A DNA stretch of 43,708 nt from JAIBBG01 sp043748015 (GTDB lineage Bacteria > Bacteroidota > Bacteroidia > Flavobacteriales_D > Sanyastnellaceae). Positions 7,459 through 15,567 of the stretch are shown here, in pieces (position 1 is the stretch's first letter; the number at the start of each line of letters is the position of its first letter). The notes beneath the pieces are model-generated. The model worked only from the letters and a program-made list of their open reading frames with translations, searched no databases and was not told the origin of the DNA. A program made the translations under genes and the position numbers. The stretch spans positions 1 through 43,708 of the forward strand of contig JAYTOA010000021.1 in assembly GCA_043748015.1 (NCBI GenBank), written 5' to 3'.

Positions 7459-7494
7459 AACTCAAGTTCAAGGACCGGTTCTAAATGAGGTCGA

Positions 7495-8763
7495 CTAAAC
7501 AATTTTTCGCATTTCACCCATGTGTTTTTCCGAAGCAACACGTTTGAGCAAACGCAACACAACAAGTGAAAGCAGCGTGCTGGCAATTGCGACATATCCA
7601 ACCATTTCATAGTTAAAAATTGGACTACTCTCTGTTTCTTGTGTCACGATATTTCCCGCAATCAATCCTGAGGAGCCGCTAGCCAATGACATCATAGCGG
7701 AATTCAAACTCATAAATCCTCCACGGTACCGCGGCTCCACAACAGAAGTTGTAATAGTGTTGGCTGGAATCATTCTTCCGGAAATAAAGATGAAGAAGAA
7801 CCCGGCAATAATCAACACTACAAATAGTGGCACCGGTGTTAGGTGAGTATTGATAAAAATTGGAATAATTGATAGCAATGCGAAAATGGTGAACACCCGA
7901 AATCTTCCAAACTTGTCGACCATTCTTCCAATCATAAAGCCGCTAATAACGGATGCCGCGCCACCCGTGAGATATATCCACTTGATATCCGTTTGCGCAA
8001 GGCCAACATTGTTGATCAGATAGGGCGTCATAAATGAAATCACTGTAAACTGACCAAGCACAAGCAAAACAGTAAACAGGAGCGCATTGCGTTGCTCACG
8101 ATTTGCAAATGCAAGACGAATAGTTTCCATTCTATTGTATTGTATTGCGCGTGTTTTTAAATGATCATTTAGCTCAGGAATATTTCTGAATGCCAAAATC
8201 CAGAAAGGAAGAGCAAGTGCTGAAACAAAGTAAAAAGGTATGTGCCAGTTGTTATCAAACACATCGACCAATGTCAATGCGATGGGCATACCCAGAATTG
8301 ATGCAAGCGAAAACGCAATGGTGATAACAGCCATTGCTCTTCCTCTACGTTCAATCGGAATTACATCACCAATGATAGAGAGTACCAATCCGCCGAGGAG
8401 TCCGCCTGTCAGTCCTGTGATAACCCGTGTGAAAATGAAAAGATAAAAATTGAGTTCTTGATTGTCTGTGTTTGGAAGAATGGCACTTGACATTGTGCCG
8501 ATCATAAATCCGAAATAAGCAGTCAACAATGCTTTCTTTCTATCAATGTTGTCAAGATAAAAAACGCCGGCAAACGCAGTAACGAATGCAGCAATACCGT
8601 ATGAAGCCACGAGCATTCCGTATTGAGCCGGTGTAATTGCCAATTGCTTTTTCAGCAAATCGCCCATCGGCATCATGATCATGAAATCGACAATGTTCGT
8701 GAACTGAATTGCGGCCAAGACCAACAACAACATGCGTTCACTTTTCGAAAGCGCAGATTTCAT
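7495..8763 (-). CDS. Major facilitator superfamily transporter
   Basis: This 422-residue protein has about twelve hydrophobic segments in two halves. Between segments 2 and 3 is DNIDRKKALL, a form of the MFS loop motif (D-x-x-x-R-R/K), and the second half has GRMVDKFGRFRVF in the same place. It is an inner-membrane secondary transporter, similar in type to drug or sugar efflux carriers (the N-terminal FMIMMPMGDLL fits that group). The substrate is unknown. Its ATG overlaps the stop of the small Fe-S protein gene (8760-8763), so it is the last gene of a three-gene operon. Confidence 0.88.
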   Translation of the reverse strand: MKSALSKSERMLLLVLAAIQFTNIVDFMIMMPMGDLLKKQLAITPAQYGMLVASYGIAAFVTAFAGVFYLDNIDRKKALLTAYFGFMIGTMSSAILPNTDNQELNFYLFIFTRVITGLTGGLLGGLVLSIIGDVIPIERRGRAMAVITIAFSLASILGMPIALTLVDVFDNNWHIPFYFVSALALPFWILAFRNIPELNDHLKTRAIQYNRMETIRLAFANREQRNALLFTVLLVLGQFTVISFMTPYLINNVGLAQTDIKWIYLTGGAASVISGFMIGRMVDKFGRFRVFTIFALLSIIPIFINTHLTPVPLFVVLIIAGFFFIFISGRMIPANTITTSVVEPRYRGGFMSLNSAMMSLASGSSGLIAGNIVTQETESSPIFNYEMVGYVAIASTLLSLVVLRLLKRVASEKHMGEMRKIV

Positions 8764-8978
8764 TCGCTGTCTTTATTCAAGCGTATGGAGAGTGCGCCAC
8801 TAGGGCATTTTCCAACTTGCTCAATGATCGATTGCGTATCCGCTCCAGTCATCTCAATCCATGGTTTTTCGCGAGGTTTGAAAACTCCAGAAAGTCCACG
8901 AGCGCAGATTCCGGAGTGAATGCACTTTTCAGGTTGCCAAATAACTGTTACTTCCCCGTTGGTATATTCTTTTTTCAT
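8760..8978 (-). CDS. Small divergent Fe-S (mono-cluster) protein
   Basis: This 72-residue protein resembles the divergent 4Fe-4S mono-cluster family (Fer4_19 type): EKCIHSGICARGLSGVF at residues 18-34, a Pro-Trp (KPWIEM), and a C-terminal GKCPSGAL. Only three cysteines are present (C19, C25, C58), so either a 3Fe-4S cluster is bound or a non-Cys fourth ligand is used; H21 is close by. It is probably a cytoplasmic electron carrier or regulatory Fe-S protein. It lies 6 bases after the GNAT gene and overlaps the MFS gene by 4 bases. Its partner is unknown. Confidence 0.8.
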   Translation of the reverse strand: MKKEYTNGEVTVIWQPEKCIHSGICARGLSGVFKPREKPWIEMTGADTQSIIEQVGKCPSGALSIRLNKDSE

Positions 8979-8984
8979 GGTTGT

Positions 8985-10238
8985 TCAATATAGTGGTTGT
9001 TCAATTATTTGCTTCATGACCTCTGCTTTGAAAGGCTCGCGATGTGGATATTCTGAAGGCTTGACATATTGAAGAATGAGTGAAAGCAATGCGTTTGAAA
9101 CCCACATTTGATGAAGAAAACAAACGGAAAGGTCAACCGGCAAAGCACCCACGCTGGATTTAATTTCAGCAGCAGTTCTGCCAAAAACTATTCTTCTACA
9201 TCCGGATTGTATTCCCAGTTCAATGTAATCGTAAAGCATTCGCTGATAAACTGCATGGTCTCGATTCATCTCATAATCCAACCCGATGATGTGTGCTTCG
9301 AGCATATCGCCGCATCGCATAGCAGTCATAAAGCCGATTATTTCGCCGTTTATCGAATATGTTTTCAGTGTAAAATTTGAGGAGAGATGTCGAAGTAAAA
9401 GTGGAAGAGCACTCACATCGAGTTTACCCAATCTAAAATCTGCTTTCTGATAAACGTTGTCGTAAAGCATTTCGAGTTGAGGTAAAATACTTGTTAGCTC
9501 GTCGGCTTCCCACTCGCGGATTTCGAGGTTTGACGAGCGCTTCAATGCTGCTTTGGCCTTCGTCCGAAACTTCGTGTTCATGGATTCAAGGTAATCGTCA
9601 AATGTCAGCCATTCCTTCAAGAGCGGCATCACCATGTTGTGATCAACCTGAAATTTTTTGAACCTTAGTTTTTCCATTTCATCAGCAATTCCCACGGAAT
9701 CCGGATAGAAATCTTTGATGATCATGGCGCAGATCTTCATTCCACGCTTTTTTTCTTGCTTGGCAATTTCCTGCATGGCTCCAACAATTAAACTACTGAT
9801 TCGCTTGTCTCCAATGCCTTTGTGAAAAGAAAAACCATGCTCTCCAGTTGCAATCGCATTACCACAAATAAGTACGTTATGAATATGTCTTCGTCGGACA
9901 AACTTTGTAATACTATTAATGCCTTTGAATAACAAGTTGGAATACGCATCACCGGAGGTGGTGAAGTGCGTAATCTGAAACGCAGCAGCACCAACTGGCT
10001 CGCTGCCACACATGAACAATACATATCTCAACTCAAGTCCTTCATCGTGCGACTCTTCCAGCGCTGACAGGTAATCGAGGCAAAGAAAACGGTTGCTATG
10101 TTCAACCACGCTTACCCAGAGCTCGGGATTTATTTCTTCCACACTTTGAAATAGAACGGTATCAATTTTCAGCCGACCGACCGACATCGGATCAGTTTGG
10201 ATAGGATTGGCAGATGCGGTAGAAATGATGGTTGACAT
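8985..10238 (-). CDS. GNAT-superfamily (FemAB/DUF482-like) acyltransferase
   Basis: From ATG 10238 the protein has 417 residues. The C-terminal half carries a GNAT-type fold of the FemAB or Acetyltransf_6 kind: FRTKAKAALKRSSNLEIREW, then TYSINGEIIGFMTAMRCGDMLEAHIIGLDYE, and YQRMLYDYIELGIQSGCRRIVFGRTAAEIKSSVGALP. The last segment resembles the conserved end of peptidoglycan-type aminoacyl or acyl transferases. The acceptor is unknown. The frame extends upstream to 10310, but those residues overlap the divergent promoter region and look non-coding. It is the first gene of a GNAT/Fe-S/MFS operon. Confidence 0.75.
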   Translation of the reverse strand: MSTIISTASANPIQTDPMSVGRLKIDTVLFQSVEEINPELWVSVVEHSNRFLCLDYLSALEESHDEGLELRYVLFMCGSEPVGAAAFQITHFTTSGDAYSNLLFKGINSITKFVRRRHIHNVLICGNAIATGEHGFSFHKGIGDKRISSLIVGAMQEIAKQEKKRGMKICAMIIKDFYPDSVGIADEMEKLRFKKFQVDHNMVMPLLKEWLTFDDYLESMNTKFRTKAKAALKRSSNLEIREWEADELTSILPQLEMLYDNVYQKADFRLGKLDVSALPLLLRHLSSNFTLKTYSINGEIIGFMTAMRCGDMLEAHIIGLDYEMNRDHAVYQRMLYDYIELGIQSGCRRIVFGRTAAEIKSSVGALPVDLSVCFLHQMWVSNALLSLILQYVKPSEYPHREPFKAEVMKQIIEQPLY

Positions 10239-10319
10239 AGAGAGTGTAAAACTATGACAACGTTTTGTCAAAAAGGAATGACATAGCACAACAAAAGTGT
10301 TCCTTTGCAAAAATTGTCA
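10232..10319. promoter_or_regulatory. Cluster of TGACA/TGTCA sites in a divergent intergenic region
   Basis: Between the divergent starts at 10238 and 10322 there is a perfect inverted repeat TGACAA-CGTT-TTGTCA (10255-10270). Further half-sites are TTGACA (10232-10237), TGACA (10279-10283) and TTGTCA (10314-10319). It may be an operator for a regulator controlling one or both genes. The regulator is not in the window, and A+T-rich sequence can produce such words by chance. Confidence 0.3.
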
Positions 10320-10321
10320 TC

Positions 10322-11023
10322 ATGCTTGAACTTCCCATAAAGCTCCATCTCGTATTCATACTTACCACACTCCTGACCTTCATTTTCGTGGCAATGGCAG
10401 GACTTCTTTCAAAGGACAAAAAGATTCAACGCATAAGTAACGTGGTATCATTGGTCGTTCTGTTGTGGCTGATATTTCAAAGTACGTTGTCACTCAACAA
10501 GTGGTATATGGACCGCGAAGCAATGCCGCCACACATGTTGTTCCCGTTAATTACCTCAATAGTTGTCGTATCAACTTTATTCATTTTCCAAAGCGGCAAA
10601 CGTTGGATGGATGGTATTTCTCTATCTGTATTCACCTGGATTCATGTTGTAAGATTGCCCGTAGAAATTTGTTTATTCTGGCTTGCGACACACAAGCAAT
10701 TGCCATGGAGTATGACATTCGATGGATTCAATTATGATATCATATTTGGAATCACGGCACCGATCATGGCCTTGCTCTATTTCAACTTCAAAAAGATTTC
10801 ATCCATGGTCATGCTCGTATGGAACGCACTTGGCCTGATTTCAGTGTTATTGGTTTTCATTAGAGGCATAGGCTCTTTGCCTTCTCCGATTCAGATTTGG
10901 GATTTTAGTCAACCCAATTATGCTGTAATGCACTTTCCATTTATCTGGCTTCCGGCATTCATCGTTCCCACTGTAGTGTTGGCACATCTCATTGCCATAA
11001 GAAGACTTCGGAAAGGCATCTAA
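10322..11023 (+). CDS. Polytopic membrane protein of unknown function
   Basis: From ATG 10322 the protein has 233 residues with about six or seven hydrophobic segments and short loops, and ends in the basic tail AIRRLRKGI. I see no catalytic motif and do not recognise a family. The frame extends to a TTG at 10265, but the added residues are charged and lie in the divergent regulatory region, so ATG 10322 is preferred. It stands alone, convergent with the operon ending at 11095. It is probably in the inner membrane. Confidence 0.7.
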   Translation: MLELPIKLHLVFILTTLLTFIFVAMAGLLSKDKKIQRISNVVSLVVLLWLIFQSTLSLNKWYMDREAMPPHMLFPLITSIVVVSTLFIFQSGKRWMDGISLSVFTWIHVVRLPVEICLFWLATHKQLPWSMTFDGFNYDIIFGITAPIMALLYFNFKKISSMVMLVWNALGLISVLLVFIRGIGSLPSPIQIWDFSQPNYAVMHFPFIWLPAFIVPTVVLAHLIAIRRLRKGI

Positions 11024-11094
11024 ACTTCTTTCAACAAAAGTTTTTCATCCGCATTTATCACGCACAACACATTGGTGCTTGTCCATAAAATGAA

Positions 11095-12414
11095 TTAGCA
11101 TTTTGTATCGTTTAATTTCGGAATAAAAATCCGACGCAATTTTTCAAAATTTATTACTGCAAAGCAAAAGATCATGAGTAATGGCAGTCCTACGACTTTG
11201 TACCGCACCATCGCACCTAATATCGGAACCGTATTTCCAAGTATAGATGCAAGTACAATGAGGTAAGAAAATATAGCTAAGATTATTGGCCAATGCCGCC
11301 TTTCAGGTTTGCGAAAAAAAAGGATTGCTGCTATAGAAATCAAGAGATAAAATAAATCTTCAATGGCAAATACCATTGATGCAACAGAATTCGCCTCGAA
11401 AACATGCGGGCGGAAATAGGTGAGGAAAAAGGCCTGCGGATAATGTGCGAAGAAGGCGGATACGTTGGTGACAGCAGGTATCTCCACGACGCTTCCTGCA
11501 TCTCTTAAAATGGCAACATTGTAAAAATCGATTTGCTTTTTGTGCAGTACATACAAGAAATCACCGCCTCGAAAAAAGTGATGCGCATTCATTGCAACTA
11601 CAAAACAAATAATGTGCACTATTACAAACTTCAGTACTACCCATCTTTCACCGGTTGACTTAACGAGCAGGAGTGCGAGCATGGCCGGTATCAGAGATAT
11701 CACGACATATACTTTCACATAGACGAGCAGAATAAAGCTGATCCCAAAAACCAGATACTGCGAATAGCTCTTCGGATTTGTCCAAAGTTTTACCAGACTT
11801 GAAAGCAACAATCCAAATGCGAGAAACAATGGCGCCTCTTTTAATACAGAAGAACTCCAGAAAACCACTGAGGGAAGCAAGAAGCAAACAATAAACAATG
11901 TCTTTTCCTTACCCTTGAGCAAACCGTAAAATGCCTTGAACATGGCGGTGAATCCAATGAGCGACATAAACGACATGATGATTGCATGTACATGAAAGCT
12001 CTTAAAGGAGATAAATGAAAGGATCACATTGATTCGAATAATGGTTGAACAATCGTTGCTCAAACCATAGCGATAACCACTCGTCCAGGCGATCAATTGA
12101 TCATACACTTTGACATATTCCGGGTGATCCATATCTCGACCCAACATAAAAGACCAGAAGACATCTCTGTTCAAATACCATTGACTTTTGATAGTTAGAG
12201 CATCTTCAAAATAACGCAACGCATCACTTTCTGTTGGGTCAGAGTAATAGTATGTATATACCAACCAGAAAACAAATCCTGCTGCTACCTTCAGCCAGAA
12301 GGCACCCAACATCCAATTACGGGGAATTTCCAGTAAACGAAAAAACCGCCATCTATAAATGATGGCGGTGATGATGATCAAATAAAAAACCGGTGCGACG
12401 ATATCTAATATCAT
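11095..12414 (-). CDS. Polytopic membrane protein, possibly GT-C or polymerase-like
   Basis: This 439-residue protein has about ten or more membrane segments. An acidic segment follows the second one (DPTESDALRYFEDAL) and a GYRYGLSNDCSTIIRIN loop comes later, then LPSVVFWSSSVLKEAPLF. Large acidic first loops and a WSS-x-LKE motif recur in Bacteroidota membrane glycosyltransferases of GT-C type and O-antigen polymerase-like proteins, but I cannot decide between them. It starts 1 base after the YfhO-like gene ends, so the two are likely co-transcribed and may act on the same surface glycan or lipid carrier. Confidence 0.65.
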   Translation of the reverse strand: MILDIVAPVFYLIIITAIIYRWRFFRLLEIPRNWMLGAFWLKVAAGFVFWLVYTYYYSDPTESDALRYFEDALTIKSQWYLNRDVFWSFMLGRDMDHPEYVKVYDQLIAWTSGYRYGLSNDCSTIIRINVILSFISFKSFHVHAIIMSFMSLIGFTAMFKAFYGLLKGKEKTLFIVCFLLPSVVFWSSSVLKEAPLFLAFGLLLSSLVKLWTNPKSYSQYLVFGISFILLVYVKVYVVISLIPAMLALLLVKSTGERWVVLKFVIVHIICFVVAMNAHHFFRGGDFLYVLHKKQIDFYNVAILRDAGSVVEIPAVTNVSAFFAHYPQAFFLTYFRPHVFEANSVASMVFAIEDLFYLLISIAAILFFRKPERRHWPIILAIFSYLIVLASILGNTVPILGAMVRYKVVGLPLLMIFCFAVINFEKLRRIFIPKLNDTKC

Positions 12415-12415
12415 T

Positions 12416-15118
12416 CTATGCTTTAGTATTCACTACTTCGTTCAATCCTTGTTTAACATTCAATCCCAACACAGCGATCACGAAAAAAAGAAGAGAGAAA
12501 GAACCCACCCAATTAATCATGATTCCCTGGCTGTATGTTTTTGGTTCGAACGACCATTCTACAGTGTGATCTCCGGCAGGAATCATCACTCCTCGTAAAA
12601 CGTAGTTCGCTCTGAATGTTGGAACTTCATTCCCATCAATTCTGCAAACCCAACCTGCCGGATAATATATTTCACTAAAAATAGCCGGAGCCTCCGTTGA
12701 AGAATGAGAAGAGTATGTCAAAATTTTTGAGGCGTATTCTGTTAGCGTTATGAACGCTGTTGAATCAACTTGCGTCGGCTCCTTGACTATGCCCGAAAAT
12801 TCTTGGTGCACAACTGCGGATATTGCCGGATTCAAATCTGCGATAGAGGTCATTTCCTCGTCGGCAGAAGGAATCATTTTAATATTCTGAACAAACCACG
12901 CATTGCCAAGCGCATTCATAGAATTATCAATTGGAGGTGCCTCGCCACTGTACTTCACATATTTCGTGTTGAGCATATTGATGGCATTACAAGTTGCAAG
13001 CGCGGAGTCAACGGATTCAATATTACCTGTACCGAAAGCGTCCGTAATTGTAGTAATCTCCTGCATCAAATAAAAGTCAATGAGCTCCTGATAGCGTTTC
13101 AATTTTGCTGCGTGATATCCTCCGAGGCTTTTGTGGAAGTAAGGAACATTTGCTTCAGAGAACGTTCCACGATTGGCAAGCAACACACGAAAATCCGTGT
13201 TCAACATCAACACTCCGTACTCTGCAGAAAATTTGAACTTGCTCTTGTCCTTTACTCCAACGAAGACAGGACTTTCTTCAATTTTTTCCTGCAACGCGAT
13301 TACTTTACTTTCGAAATCCTTCACGCTTCCCTTTTCAGCTTGTAGAATAAAATCATCACAACGATCAGGTGTGAAAGGCAAGACGCGATCTTCAGATTTC
13401 GAATAGTACTTGTATTCCATTTTTTCTGTTCGCGGATTCTTTCTTTTCTCTTCGTTCATATATCGCGATGAAACAGACCACATGTCGACAGTTACCACCA
13501 CCATCATAGCGCCGGCAAAAAAGTACCACTTCAATTTATTGAATGAAATAGCAACGAGCAATCCTGCGGCAATGAGCATGATCATCAAACTTCGCTTGGC
13601 ATCCTTCTCGAAAATATATGTTCTCACATCTATCAATCCGCTTTCAAGTTCGTTGATGGCTTTAACTGAGTTCGGATCTGATTTGTATTGTGTAAGAAGG
13701 TTATCGATTGAATCAATGTCGTAAGGCGACATAAGCGGACCAGTAATTGTCGGTTTGGCCATTACCATCACCATGATGAATACCAACAAACCTGCGCCAC
13801 CCCATATCCATTTCCTCATGGAAGTAGCAACACCATTTTTTAGCAATGAATCGACATACATCATTCCGAATGCGGGAACGATAATCTGCAATAAAATGTG
13901 GATCATTTTCGAATCCCTGAACTTGTTGTACATCGGTACCTTCTCAATAAAAAATTGATTAAGACCATGCAATTCTTTCATTGAAAGAAAAATCACCAGC
14001 ACTGATAAAAACAGGAAAGGCCACTTCAATGAGTCTTTACTAAACATCAAAGCCATGGCGAAAAGGAACAACATAGCAGCGCCAAAATAGAAAGCACCGG
14101 AAGAGCTGCCCTGTTCTCCCCAGTACTGTGGAAACATGGCAAGATTCTCACGAGCCGTGCGCGGCGCCTTCTGCATCGCTTCTTTATTTTCTGCAATGGA
14201 AACGGATGAAGATCCACCTTTTGCATTGGGTATCATAATGGCCCACAATTCACCCGGCGCCATGTTGTATTCAAGAATATAATCTGGTCGCAAGCCATTC
14301 GTCGGTGCCTGGTCTTCCGCTCTTCCCGGAGCGACAAGTGTCAATTCCGTCGCCCCTCTTGTAGTGTACTTACTGTATTCGTAAGTTGTAAGAATTCCGG
14401 CCATATTGGGCATCAGCCCCAAAGCACCAGCGAGGAACAATGCACCGGTTCCAATCAATGCTGATTTCAATTGTTTCTGAACGATTAATCGAATCATTTC
14501 AGCGAGACCAACAGCACCCAATAAAAAAAGAAGATAATATGTCATCTGTAGGTGATTCGACATCAGATGCAGACCAAGGAACAGCGCAAATAATGCACTT
14601 CCAAGTAATACTCTACCACGATAAGTGAGTATGAGAGCTCCCAGTATTGGCGCCATGTAACCGATGGCATTCACTTTTGAAGTGTGACCTGCACCGAGAT
14701 AGATGATATTGAAAGATGAAAGTCCGAATGAAACCGCAGCGACAATCGCCAGCCACGGATTTACTCTCAAACACAACATGAGTATGTAAAATCCAAACAT
14801 GCACATGTAAATCGCCCCGACAGTAGGAGAAGTAAAAAGTTTCAGGATTCTATCCACCGGCTTCAACAAATTGGATGGATACTCCATGCTGGTCTGATAT
14901 GCCGGCATACCGCCAAACATGTTATTGCTCCACAATCCTTCCTCACCGGTGAGATAGCGGTAGTCGGTAAATTCCTTAGACATACCCATTACGTTTTGGA
15001 TGTCGTGTTGCTTTAGTGAATATTCATCACCAAGCAGCGAAAAGAAAGTAGAAGCGATTACGAGGAAAACAATAACTGCCACGATGTGCGGCAACATTTT
15101 CATGAAGATGGATTTCAT
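12416..15118 (-). CDS. YfhO-like integral membrane protein
   Basis: This 900-residue protein has about a dozen membrane segments and a large periplasmic C-terminal domain (about 560-870) before a final membrane segment. The opening (EYSLKQHDIQNVMGMSKEF..., then LWSNNMFGGMPAYQ) and the C-terminal FSEIYYPAGWVCRIDG...VLRGVMIPAGDHTVEWSFEP are typical of the YfhO family. In Firmicutes, YfhO has been linked to glycosylation of cell-wall polymers, acting as a GT-C-like membrane transferase; the role in Bacteroidota is not established. It is the first of two genes with the polytopic protein at 11095-12414. Confidence 0.85.
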   Translation of the reverse strand: MKSIFMKMLPHIVAVIVFLVIASTFFSLLGDEYSLKQHDIQNVMGMSKEFTDYRYLTGEEGLWSNNMFGGMPAYQTSMEYPSNLLKPVDRILKLFTSPTVGAIYMCMFGFYILMLCLRVNPWLAIVAAVSFGLSSFNIIYLGAGHTSKVNAIGYMAPILGALILTYRGRVLLGSALFALFLGLHLMSNHLQMTYYLLFLLGAVGLAEMIRLIVQKQLKSALIGTGALFLAGALGLMPNMAGILTTYEYSKYTTRGATELTLVAPGRAEDQAPTNGLRPDYILEYNMAPGELWAIMIPNAKGGSSSVSIAENKEAMQKAPRTARENLAMFPQYWGEQGSSSGAFYFGAAMLFLFAMALMFSKDSLKWPFLFLSVLVIFLSMKELHGLNQFFIEKVPMYNKFRDSKMIHILLQIIVPAFGMMYVDSLLKNGVATSMRKWIWGGAGLLVFIMVMVMAKPTITGPLMSPYDIDSIDNLLTQYKSDPNSVKAINELESGLIDVRTYIFEKDAKRSLMIMLIAAGLLVAISFNKLKWYFFAGAMMVVVTVDMWSVSSRYMNEEKRKNPRTEKMEYKYYSKSEDRVLPFTPDRCDDFILQAEKGSVKDFESKVIALQEKIEESPVFVGVKDKSKFKFSAEYGVLMLNTDFRVLLANRGTFSEANVPYFHKSLGGYHAAKLKRYQELIDFYLMQEITTITDAFGTGNIESVDSALATCNAINMLNTKYVKYSGEAPPIDNSMNALGNAWFVQNIKMIPSADEEMTSIADLNPAISAVVHQEFSGIVKEPTQVDSTAFITLTEYASKILTYSSHSSTEAPAIFSEIYYPAGWVCRIDGNEVPTFRANYVLRGVMIPAGDHTVEWSFEPKTYSQGIMINWVGSFSLLFFVIAVLGLNVKQGLNEVVNTKA

Positions 15119-15182
15119 ACCGGAAAATTAAACTGTGGTTTGAGGCGGGGAAGGTATGGAATCAGCGCCAAAACGCAGGGAA

Positions 15183-15449
15183 CTAGTCCTTAATTTCCAC
15201 GTAATCCACATAATCTCCACCGGAAGTGGACGAACTTTTGCCTGCTTCCTTCTCAATTGTCACGTCACCTTCTTCCCGACGGGGACGTTGACTTTCTTGA
15301 TATTTTCGGGCATTATCACGCATGCGGCTTTCCGCTTTCTTGATCACATGTGGCAAAGCTAGATTTGCAATCAATCGTATCAAAAAGGCAATGGCAAATA
15401 TCCAGAACAGAATTCTGAATACACCGGATATTGAGGCCTCATAAATCAT
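15183..15449 (-). CDS. DUF4834-like small membrane protein
   Basis: This 88-residue protein has one N-terminal hydrophobic segment (residues 8-31) followed by a charged tail with a Ser/Gly-rich linker. The end (DVTIEKEAGKSS...GDYVDYVEIKD) matches the typical layout of DUF4834, a small Bacteroidota-restricted family of unknown function. It probably sits in the inner membrane with a cytoplasmic tail. It is 64 bases upstream of the YfhO-like start in the same direction and could be co-transcribed with it. Confidence 0.75.
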   Translation of the reverse strand: MIYEASISGVFRILFWIFAIAFLIRLIANLALPHVIKKAESRMRDNARKYQESQRPRREEGDVTIEKEAGKSSSTSGGDYVDYVEIKD

Positions 15450-15567
15450 TTTGCAAAGCTAATCATGTAGAAAGAAAGCGGAGGAAACTTTTAGATAAAA
15501 TAACGGTATGCAACCTATGCGGGCGGTGGGTGCACAGAGTTTGCCTGTGAAGTTCGCACTTTAGAAA

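Noticed and set aside
7459..7494. GGACCGGTTC near-palindrome between convergent genes as a terminator
   Set aside because: The stem has no loop and no T-run, so it does not resemble an intrinsic terminator.
8985..10238. Firm assignment as a peptidoglycan FemX-type enzyme
   Set aside because: Only the GNAT-like C-terminal half is recognisable and no peptidoglycan genes are next to it, so the acceptor stays open.
10265..10321. TTG-started extension of the membrane protein at 10322
   Set aside because: The added residues are polar, lie in the divergent regulatory spacer and do not belong to the first membrane segment.
12770..13345. Open frame of 191 codons on the plus strand inside the YfhO-like gene
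   Set aside because: It lies wholly antisense to a clear 900-residue protein, contains no recognisable motif, and is explained by the composition of the opposite strand. The same applies to the plus-strand frames at 16957-17502, 36432-36860 and 19190-19633.
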